From Lumnitzera littorea (taxonomy: Eukaryota; Streptophyta; Magnoliopsida; Myrtales; Combretaceae): a stretch of DNA of 64,000 nt. The position numbers and the translations under genes are program-made. Position 1 is the stretch's first letter. The number at the start of each line of letters is the position of its first letter. The notes beneath the pieces were generated by a model, which had not been told where the DNA came from, searched no databases, and saw nothing but the letters and a program-made list of their open reading frames with translations. Shown piece by piece: positions 35,101-45,651 of this stretch. The stretch is from positions 96,856,520-96,920,519 of the forward strand of contig JAMXBB010000001.1 of NCBI GenBank assembly GCA_024138015.1, written 5' to 3'.

Positions 35101-38100
35101 CTTTCAAAGTTCAGCTAATGTTTGTATGAAGTCCATGGCAGTTAATGATAGGTCTAATCTTTTTTTGGGTAATTAGGGCAGGTTGATGTAATTGTTTGAG
35201 ATTGATGATTATGCTTACAGAACAGTAAATCTGTGGTCCTGAAGATTTTGAGAGTTCAGAAGCATTTCAAAAGTGTGCTCACACATGCATGCACTATCCA
35301 AAGAAGTATAAAATGCTTTCTTGAATTGATGCTTTAAGTATTGTAATTTTAAGGAATTAAATATGGTTAATTTTAAATATTGGTGAAGATAGTGTTTCAT
35401 GATCTGTTCTATGCAATATGGGGTTATGGGTTTTCGATGACTGTTTCAAATTAGCAACTTAATTTGCTTCCAGGCTCGGGCTCATGGATGGTTGTACTCT
35501 TCTGAAGAAGGACAATGGACAGTGGTTGAGAATGCTAAGACAGCTCGTTTAATAATGGTATTTTCTGAACATACTCCAAGCATCTACTTTTCCTGTATAG
35601 TTTTTGATTTTCATTTCTGAATCATTTGTTATTTGTTGAATTAGGTATTTCTGGGTAATCGTCATATGAAAACTACCATGGATGAAATTCAGGTAATATG
35701 GGTAGTTTCCTCATGAGTGTACTGATCCCTTCTTTTGCATGAAACATTTTTGCGCTCCATTCATGATTGGCTTGTTTTCAGGAAGATTTATCTCCTCTTG
35801 TGAAAGAGTTGGCACCTGCTGTTGAGAGTTGTGGAACTAGAATTCCGTAAAGCTTCTTTCTTTTCTCTTTTTAAAAGATAAAGAAATCTGAAATTTGATG
35901 ATGTTTTGCTAACATTGAAAGCTAAGTGGACCTTGCATACTCTGAAATTCTATTAACTCATTAGTGAAGTTGAGGATTGGCAAATGGATGAACTATACCT
36001 ACCTGAGCTATGTGTAAAGGAAATGAAAGGGAAAAAAAAAGCATGTTAGTACTGCTAGATAGCTTTTTATCATGTGCATTGTAAAGTAATATTGAACAAA
36101 GGAGATACAAAGGTTTTTTATTCTATTTAATTGGGATAAGATTGGATGTTCATACTGGAAACTAAAATGCATTATCCCTTTTCATTTACTTGAAAAATTT
36201 TCTCTACATTTTCAACCCCTTCTTAATTTGACCCTCCAAGCAAAGGTACCTTTACTTCTTTATGTTCTTTGCACACACACACATACACATATATTATTCA
36301 TTCCTCTTTTGCCCTCTACAACATTTCTAAAGTTTCACCCCTGTTTTTTGTTGAAATAATAAGATTGATTGTTTCTACTCTAACTTGGCATGCATGTTTG
36401 TGAAATTATCAAACTTTTAAAGGTTCTTTTGATACATGGGACAGTGTATCTAATGCTTCTTGAAACTTTATAAATTAGCGTCAGCTTATTTTTTGAACGG
36501 AGTGGGAGCATACACAATGTGGAGAAATAGAATTCATACTTAGGCCAGCCATTATAACGGGATAGATATCTCCTGCTTCCTTTCAATTCTCTGACACATC
36601 TAATCTGATATATGAAGTTATAAGATGCAACATAGATAATGTAACCCTCATCAATTCTGGATTTGAAACCGCCATCTACTAGAGATGAAACATCTTTCAT
36701 AGTTTCATTTTAGAGGGTTTCAAATTGCATAAAGTGGATAATATATTCTAATATTTAAAAATGGTTATGCCTATAGTAATGAAAAATTCTTGGCTCATCA
36801 AATCTCAGGAATGATTATGGTTGCTTATATTTTAGCTGCTCAACATTATAGATACTTTGGTTTTTCATGTTGATTCAGCTGTTTTGTTTTTATAACTTCA
36901 TGTCCAACCATTCAGGTTCATGATGGTAGATGATCCTTTAAAGGGGCACAAAATTGTTCACCAGGTTTGAAATCCCTCCAATTCAGTTTAGATGTTATCT
37001 CATGGTTTGATATGCTAAAATAAACGAACAGGATAGGAGAATTTGACGAATGATTAATGCTTGTAGATTTAGGAAACACCAAAGTTACTGGCAATGGCAA
37101 TGTAAAATTAATAGGTGACGTTGAACATGGGGGCACTTTCTTTACATTGACGTTTTGATGAGCAAGTTTGAGACTTCAGAATCTGGCTATGGGGAAGGGC
37201 AGCAATGCAGAGAACATTTTAGATCTCTACAAGGGGCATTTGTTGTGTCCATAACATTATGAAGCAAAGAAAGACACTTTCTCCATTCCCATGTTCTTCC
37301 AGTTTACTACCAATTTTTCTCCTTCACCTTGTCTTGATACAGCAGAAATTTGAGTCACCAAAGCAACCCCATTGTCATTTAATTCTCAGTTGTTGGCTGA
37401 GTGCCATTTTGCTATTTTTGGAGTAATATACTTGAGTGTTAGGCATCATGATTTCGATTGCTGTGGTCCCAAAGTAGCTCTATGACATACGCCTACATTC
37501 ATTCTTCAAAAATCCCGTGAGTCATAATCAGCAGTTTTATTGCCAGTTTGTTTAATCAGTATGTCACTCATTCCCTTGTAAGTGCCTAGTAGAAGCAGCT
37601 ACTATTTTCTCTTGTAAATCTCATATTGCGTTTGTTGCTGCATATCCCCATCATAGCTTTCTATCCCTTCTAAGACATGAAGATGATGGGTGATTGACCA
37701 AAAAGAAAAGGGGGAACAGATTCTTGTGGAAGATTAACAATAATACTTGGTGGAAACTATCTCTTCCTTTGACAAAAGCAAGAAGTTTGTGACTTCTCTA
37801 TCTCTAGAAAGTACATGGATGGATATGAAGGTTGAGCACGGCGCTGTATGTGAGTTCACGATTTGAGTTGGTGGGCATATTAAGAGCTAACCAACCACAA
37901 GTACACGTGGTTGGACTGGGCAGTAATTGTTACAGACAAAAGATTTAGGAAAGAGATTTGCAGTCCATGATAATTTGAAATGCTAACCTAGGTACTTCTC
38001 TATCAATGAACCTGCACTGGTTTTTCTAGGCTTTGATGAAGATCAGTGACATCTGTATCTTATAGCTGAGTCCTATTGAACTCCCTAGAAGGTTTTTTTT

Positions 38101-41100
38101 CCCCATCTCGTGAACATGTAAAGAAGAATCTTTTATGTCATATTCTAATGCATGTTCCTCATCTGTACTGAATGTGCAGGTGTCATCTTCCTTAACAGGA
38201 CCGATAATAATTGATGATGTGGTTTACAATAATCGTAGTGGTGACTTCAATAACAACTTGCCTTATGGGGACTTGACATTCCGTCGTCTTATCTTTCAAA
38301 GAAATGAGGATTTAGTGCAGTCTGAAGCTTTTCTCCTGAAGGAAGGAACTACCAAGAAAAGTAGCGGTGAAAAAGAAATCAGTCGTTTATCATCAAAATC
38401 CAGAAAGAAGAAAGACAAGAAAGGTACTGGCATGGCCTGAAATGATTAGTACTGCAAGCACCTTTTAACTGTTTTCATATATGGATTTTCTTGTCCGAAA
38501 GAAGAATATTTGGAACTATCGTTGACTATTATGTCTTCATGTTTATTCTCTTATTTTTGGGTAAATTATAATCAAGGAAAAGAAATTTGAGGTAGAGATC
38601 TTATCTCCAGGTATTATTGTATGGGGAATGTGCATTCAAAAGCTTAGAGGACATACTACCTTTATCTGATACATCGGTGTAATCCAATTCTAGAAAACTC
38701 AGAATTGTAAGAGGATACAGGGCAGCTTTTTGTGAGGAATCTGGAATCATCATTCATCACTTATAGAAAAAGGTTATGACTGGGTATTATGAGATTTTGA
38801 TTGCCTACTAAGGACCCCTATTTGCCGCTCCTTGTCTTTGTCTAGATGCATATGAATATGATATACATAGCAGTCGTTCCCCTATCACAGAAGCTTACAC
38901 AAGGCTGAAATCTGAAAACTTAGTGAAATGTTATGAGGGTCTTTATGTTGTAGAAGTTGAGTGGCTGATGGATTTGTTGCATCTAGTAACTGATGTGTAA
39001 TCAGCCAAGGTGAATAGTCTTATATGGTATAATAGATAGTTAGGGAGAGAGGAAACCATCAAGATATTTCCTTTTAAGTTTGTTATTTTCTTGAGGGAGG
39101 AGCAACAAGCTCTGGGAGGTTGAGTTTGAGCTAGAGACCTACCTGTTATCATCTGCATTCTTCAGTATTTCAATACCACTTTCATCACATTCCTCCATTC
39201 TATGTACTTTCTATGTATTCAAAGGTTTTGGGGGGTTGGGTGGGCATCGATCTTGATTGATGAGTCTATGTCCATGCTACAAAATCAAAGGAGACGCAAA
39301 AGACCTATTGGGTACACTGGATATGAAAAGTATTATACTACCCTTTTGTAAAATATAATATATATATTTATATACATATATGTAATATATTTATATTTTG
39401 TCTTTTCTCTATCTCACATGTGCCATTTTTTTAACAAAACCAAAAACATATAACCAAAATATTGACTTCCATTAACACAGGCTTGATAGTGTTTCCTTGC
39501 TTTGTTATTTTGCTACTAAGGAGTGGCATAGAGAAGTGCAGATGTTTTACCAGGTGTAGATGCTGGTTCTATAGCAAGATAGATTTCTAAACAAATAAAT
39601 AAGCCAGACTTACATTTACAAGTTTAAACTGGCAAGATAGATTTTGCACCGTTTATTTTTTTCTGTATATGCTTACTCTTTTTGTTCATCTTTCCTCCCT
39701 CTCCATGCTGTAGGATCAAGGGAAGAATTGAAGATTTGTCACGAATACTTGGCGAGTCCTTATCATTCTGGAATCATATCTGGATTTGTGTTAATTTTGT
39801 CTTACTTGGAAGCTGCTGCATCAGGTGGAAAAACGGTAAGTGCTACCAGTTTTGACTATCTATACAAAATAACAGCTTTGACTGAAATAATATTTGCTAG
39901 TCAGTTTGTTGGGTGAATGACTCAAATACTATTATTGGGTATTTTATGTGGGGTTTACTTGTTGATTATTGTCTATGGCTTCAAGGTTATGATGGCTAAA
40001 CTATAGAAGGGGAATTCCATTTGGTTTTATTCATGTAGATAGATTCATTAAATATGATATATTTATTTTCTCCTGAAAGGAGGAATAAATATATCACTTA
40101 TCAGACAAATTAATATATACATATAAAAACATACTTATATATTTCTATTTCCTCCCAGGTCAGAGCAGCAGTTATAGGGCTTGGGGCTGGTGTACTCCCT
40201 ATGTTTCTTCACAGTTGTGTGCCATTTGTTCATGTTGAGGTGATTAAAGCATCATTGTTTCAGTCTGCTTTATCAAGTCTAACATTGAACGAAGTGGTAT
40301 TGATTGGAAGATATAATTTGTACAGGCAGTGGAATTGGATCCTGTTGTTGTTACACTTGCAAGGAAATATTTTGCTTTCACTGATGATGCCCGCTTGAAG
40401 GTGCCTGCTTTGATATCTTTTTTATGGCTCTAGTTTCTGAAATTCCAAATAGAAGTCATAGAATCACATGTTTTCGCTGGAAGCTTTCCATAGTATCATC
40501 GCATGTTGCACCAAATATCTCCTCACTGTTTTTAGATGTCAGCTTGATAATGATTTGGATGGACTTGTTATGTTATAACCCTGCTAAGCTTTTCTCCATC
40601 TAGCCTTTAAACTGGTTGCACTTTGCTTCTAATGCTTAAGCCAAAGGGATTTTCCAGTCATTTTTTTTTTGGTCAGATGAAACAGATACTCTTCTTCAAA
40701 TCTAGCATTCTTCTTCCTTTCATAATGGAAGTCTTGGACATCCTTCAAAATTTTTTGAATTGCTATTTGTGAAAATTTTTTGCTTGTTTATTTAATATTT
40801 ATACATAGATAGATTTAAGGACCATAAAAAATTTATTTTAAAACTTAAGCTGTTAATAAACTACTATTTGGACCAACCCCTAAAACGACAGTCAATGTTG
40901 ACTCGAAGTCACATATGACTGGGTATGATGCTTATCCATCTATTTTACTTGCTCCTGCAGTTCCTTTTAACTTAGTTTACTCCTACATATATCAAATATG
41001 ATTTGCACACATGCGCACACATAATATATTCTCTTACTTTAAGGGTGGCAGTGCCCAATAAGTTGCTAAACTTGATATTTTGGCTCCTTTTTTGTTATTA

Positions 41101-42111
41101 ATGAAAAAAAAAATCTGAATTCACCTAAAAAAAGTTAATAATGGTAATGTTGGTATGTACTTGATAAATGCACACGTTTTAACATAATAAATTTCAGTAT
41201 GGAATTCTGTTTTTTTATCTTCCTCTTGGATAAAAATGTGGTTATGTACCATCTCTTTGATGTGTTTACAGGTTCACACTAGTGATGGGATTGAGTTTGT
41301 CAAGAAGATTGCTAACAGTGATGCAACCGAAGGAGCTTCTGCAATTCAAAAGGATGGCGAAGGTGTGCCCCTTCCTCTGCTTGAAAAGAGTGGTGATGAA
41401 TCTTCGCTAGAGAGTAAAGAAAGTAACCGGCTTGACATACTGATAATTGATGTTGATTCTGAAGACATTAGGTAACTATGGCTACTGAATGCGCTTGTCT
41501 GCACATTTTGTATTATTTTCACCAAATATCCCGAGAAGCTTTCATGATGTTAAAATCACCATATGTTGCCTGGTGCAGCTCTGGGTTGTCGTGTCCTGCT
41601 GCTGCTTTTGTGGAAGAACCTTTCTTAAATGATGCGAAAGATTCCATTTCAGACCAAGGCCTTTTTGTTATCAACTTGGTTTCTCGATCCACAGCCATTA
41701 AAGAACCTGTAATTTCGAGGATTAAAAAGGTTAGATTTAATCTATCTAGACCATTTGCTTCCTGTTCAAAGATGTGTCCAAGTGCTTTCTGTAATGAGTT
41801 GTGCCTGATGTGCAGTGTGTCATTTCATCGCCTGTTCATTTCCTGTTCCATGCAGCATTTTTTCAATTTCTGAATTTGTTGGTGTGCTTCTTTTTGCAAC
41901 ATTAAATTTTCGCATATTCTTTCAGGTATTCAGTCACATTTACTCCCTTCAGATTGATGAAGATCTCAATGAGGTCATTTTTGCTTTGAAAGTGGCTAGT
42001 CATACAGCAGATGAGGGAACAGCTCTTCAGCTTCAGAAACTCTTGACTTGCCAAGGCCCAATGATGCATACCATTCTGGATGCCTCAAAGAGAATCAACT
42101 GCTTGCAATGA
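32186..42111 (+). CDS. METTL13-like (eEF1A methyltransferase family) double methyltransferase, 16 exons
   Basis: Exons: 32186-32548, 33212-33313, 33413-33479, 33640-33821, 34048-34305, 35474-35557, 35645-35692, 35782-35846, 36916-36964, 38180-38423, 39714-39835, 40159-40239, 40326-40400, 41272-41471, 41579-41729 and 41926-42111 (TGA). All join in frame with GT/AG borders, giving 758 residues, the usual size of plant METTL13 homologues. The N-terminal Rossmann domain (residues about 20-210) shows WDKFFTIRG, SAM-binding LVPGCGNS (65-72), ITNIDFSKV and SSFYIVLDKGGLDAL. Exon 10 encodes a lysine-rich linker. The C-terminal domain has AAVIGLGAGVLPMFL, AVELDPVVVTLARKYF, HTSDGIEF, LDILIIDVDSED and SSGLSCPAAAFVE. 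In human METTL13 the two domains methylate Lys55 and the N-terminus of eEF1A; plant substrates are inferred. ATG 32186 is the first codon of the conserved frame. Exon 4 has an alternative acceptor. Confidence 0.93.
32549..33211 (+). other. METTL13-like intron 1
   Basis: A 663-bp intron with donor gtaaattc. The acceptor region is tcagtttcag, two AG sites six bases apart; the first (33211) preserves Phe-Gln before DSSFY, which fits the family better. It holds a TA microsatellite at about 32876-32898 and an AG run at about 33106-33121. The long forward frame running past the donor (32186-32722) is read-through, not coding. Confidence 0.75.
36965..39713 (+). other. METTL13-like introns 9 and 10 flanking exon 10
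   Basis: Introns 36965-38179 and 38424-39713 are the longest of the gene (about 1.2 and 1.3 kb). I saw no further exon in them: the homologous protein continues directly from the exon 9 end (KGHKIVHQ) to the exon 10 start (VSSSLTGPIII) and on to exon 11 (SREELKICHEYL). Intron 10 contains AT-rich microsatellite-like text near 39355-39395. Confidence 0.7.
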
Positions 42112-44249
42112 ATCGCACCATTTGCATTTTACCAATATCAGTGTTGGATCCCCCACTTAGATTGTAAGAGGAAAGGCAAACGTCATTAGATAGGAAATTA
42201 CTTGTTCGTGTAGTTAGCATTATCGATTCCAACAACAAAGGTCCTTGCTATGTTTCTTAACAATGATTCCAAAACCATTCACTTTGATTGTTGTGGCCAG
42301 GATAGTGGGCTCCTTTCCTCTCCCTTGTTTTTGTCCTTCTGGGGAAGAGAGAATGCCAACTTCAACGAGTCTCAGGATGTATACTCTTTTTAGCAAGGTG
42401 GTACTGGGAAAGTTCAGAGGGTCATAACATTCTTTAGTGTGTAATGGAAAAGAAAACTCCTGTACAGTGGTTCTTTAGTAAATGAAAATATCAAGAGATC
42501 CTTTATATCAGTAATGTCTTTGCTGAATACACAGCACATTCACAACCCAGATGAACTTGTAGTATTCCATTTATTGCATTTGTAGTTCTGTTTTAGGATA
42601 TAAATAAGTCAAAGTGGAAATGATACAATATTAAGCTTAAGCTTGGGTTCTCAATAATTCAAAGTTTGAACTTAACTCAAACATGATTTAACCGGTCCAA
42701 GTAAATATTGATGCTCAAACCCAACTTCATCTTACTTAAATTCAGACTCTAGTTCGATTAGGCATTATGAATTCTAAGTGTTGATTTGATAAAACACTTT
42801 AAGTAATTTGAGGCTGAGCTGGACTTTTTGTAATCAAATCAAAGTCAAGCAAATGAGGAGAACTCGGGTAGCTCGTTAAGTGGATTTCGGTCGTTTACAG
42901 CTTATTATGAGCACGAGAAAAGCCTCCAAATTCAGCATTGACGTGCAAAAAATGCTCCCATTTTGAAAATGCGACGATAATAGTAGAAGATGCAATATTA
43001 GTAACATATTTATATTTATTTTAAAAATACAATGTTAATATATTTATACGTATATCGTATCTTGAAAATACTATTTATCCACGATATATAAATGACAATT
43101 AATACAAATAGTAATGGTGTATTTTTAAAATGTAATATAGTAATGGTATTTTTATAATTTTTTTATATAGTTTATAATTACAAAATTTTTTGAAAGTTAG
43201 TAGATATGTATTGTACTTCAATAATAAGTAGCATGCATCAATTATAAAAGTGGCCCAAAACCTTGCAAAAGATAATTTAGAACTAAACAACAAAACTCAT
43301 TGTATTTTCTTCTGCTCCATTTCTTTTTTGAAGTGTAGATTTCCTTATCCTATTCCCTGTAAATTTTTTAAGTAAAGAGAAATATATTAAAAAACAGAAA
43401 GAGTCCGATAAGAATAGCAACAAAATAGACAAAAGCTAGCTTCATCTTGGTGGGATTTCACCATGTTGCCAGGAAACAACAACACTCTGGTCATGGCTGG
43501 AGTCAATCATAAGAGAGTCTACTAATAACAAAGGAAAAGCAAAAGAGAAGGTAAGGCATGAAGTCGTCCGCATCCGTTCTTTTGATAAATCATCAAAGCA
43601 TCCTTGTAATTTATTTACTTACCCAGTGATTTTATTTCTAATCTTTCCTAAATTTTGTAAGAGAAGGTTAACTTAGAATTTGTTTTTGCAAAGAACTTGG
43701 TAGTATAGACGAAATTGGATCATAAAAATGACCCCTAAAAATCCTTTTTTAGTGAAGTCAAATCGGTGTGTGCTATACATATTAAAAGAAACAATAGTAT
43801 ATTATAATATTGTGTGACAAGATTCCATTTTTTTGCGATATTTATTTTTATCTATCTAGTTAGGAAAAATTATTTTTGATGCAACGAACAACAATGAACA
43901 TTTCGAAATCCAAAATGCAAGAAACTGTGAATAAAATTTTCCAACTCCTAACAAATTGCCTTTCAATAAGATAGCAAGTGTAAATACAAATTTGGGAATT
44001 TATCGAACTTTAGAACCCATTGAATCCTTTGCAGTCGAGAGTTCTAGGGTGGATATTATATGTTGTATGGTAGGTTTTAGTTTTAAATATAGGTTTTTTC
44101 TAGAACCTATATTTGCCATCGTGCCCAGGCTACATATTTTCCGTCAGACGATTAAATTTATAAAGTGATTAATTTGGTCGAACATGATGATGATGATAGT
44201 CAACATTAAAATCAATCGATTTGGTGTCTTCTGGTGAAACTTTAGAGAC

Positions 44250-45004
44250 ATCGTGCAAAGATAATCATATAAAAAGCCGATGTAAAACATCTTCCACTAA
44301 CTATATTGGTGTATTTGATACATGTTCCTATGTCAAGTATCTCTTTAACCTTTATATGCGTATTGTACCATATGCTGCTTATAAGGATTGAGGTACTAAT
44401 ATTGATACCGGTTACACGTTATGATATGCAGCTTTTCCTCTCCTTTTTATTTTTTTATTTTTTATTTTTTTAAGTTTCGCATTCAAAAGGAGGTCATCTT
44501 AGATATTATCAACATCTACCGATCTATTGTTAGAATATTTTACACATGAAATATTATATTTTTCAGAATAATAAATAAATCAAAATTATAATATGAAATA
44601 TTATGAATGCGAAACTTAAAAAAATAAAAAATAAAAAAATAAAAAGAAGNATCGTGCAAAGATAATCATATAAAAAGCCGATGTAAAACATCTTCCACTA
44701 ACTATATTGGTGTATTTGATACATGTTCCTATGTCAAGTATCTCTTTAACCTTTATATGCGTATTGTACCATATGCTGCTTATAAGGATTGAGGTACTAA
44801 TATTGATACCGGTTACACGTTATGATATGCAGCTTTTCCTCTCCTTTTTATTTTTTTATTTTTTATTTTTTTAAGTTTCGCATTCAAAAGGAGGTCATCT
44901 TAGATATTATCAACATCTACCGATCTATTGTTAGAATATTTTACACATGAAATATTATATTTTTCAGAATAATAAATAAATCAAAATTATAATATGAAAT
45001 ATTA
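44250..45004. repeat. 354-bp perfect direct repeat flanking an N; probable assembly artefact
   Basis: 44250-44603 and 44651-45004 read identically over 354 bp. Between them, 44604-44649 is an inverted copy of about 45 bp from inside the repeat (the A/T-rich text ending in tttcgcattca), and 44650 is N. A recent duplication bounded exactly by an N and an inverted scrap is best explained as two overlapping contig ends joined without merging. Confidence 0.85.
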
Positions 45005-45210
45005 ATAAAAAAGTTTTGCTTAATTTAATATTTATTTTAAATATATTTTATGTATTATTTAAAATATAATAATAATATGAGATCTGTAAATAAATATAAA
45101 TTTTGATAAATCCTTTTATAAAATTGTAAGTTATAAGGATTAGTTATTTAGAACGTTGATATAATAAGTTAAACACTCTTTTAAATAAGTTTTTATAACC
45201 ACACCCTAAA

Positions 45211-45386
45211 AGTCAAAACCAAAATTTAGAGAAGAGAAAAGAAACTTCTAAAAGTCGTTGACAAGTTGTCAGTCAACGTCCATGCTGTTAAATGTACTGG
45301 TGCCTGTACATGAGTTGGCATCGGAAATAAAAAGTTCGTTGAGTCCGAAAATTCAAGTTTCAGAACAAACACAACCTTTTTTGACT
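45211..45386. promoter_or_regulatory. Cluster of W-box elements upstream of the RIN4-like gene
   Basis: TTGACT, the core of the WRKY-binding W-box, occurs at 45381-45386 (plus) and as AGTCAA at 45211-45216 and 45271-45276 (minus). The middle one is half of an inverted pair, cgttgac (45256-45262) and gtcaacg (45272-45278). W-boxes are common in defence-gene promoters. Six-base motifs arise easily by chance in AT-rich DNA, so regulation is only suggested. Confidence 0.3.
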
Positions 45387-45505
45387 TTTATTTCAACACA
45401 CACAAACACGCAACATGTTCCATATACATGGTGGCTTAGTTTTAAGTCCTTTCGCTTCTATGTGGCTGTAATCTAGAAATCTACTTCTCGTGTCATCAGG
45501 AATAA

Positions 45506-45620
45506 ATGGCAGTAAGTTTACTTCTTCTTGCACCTTCTCTTGCTCATAAATTCATGCGTGAATCAGATCTGTTCAACCACAAACCGACTGACACATATGA
45601 TACCCATACCTATGCCTCTT

Positions 45621-45651
<31 letters not shown>

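Larger units (their letters stand above)
42112..45505. other. Spacer between the METTL13-like and RIN4-like genes
   Basis: The first few hundred bases are presumably the 3' untranslated region of the upstream gene. About 42600-42900 contains phrases such as agctcgttaagtgg and gagctggac, seen in old dispersed plant repeats. 44250-45004 holds a long perfect repeat beside an N, listed separately. The last 300 bp are the likely promoter of the RIN4-like gene. No other coding sequence recognised. Confidence 0.55.

Noticed and set aside
44250..45004. Recent segmental duplication as a biological feature
   Set aside because: Identity of the copies, the N and the inverted scrap at the junction point to misjoined contigs.
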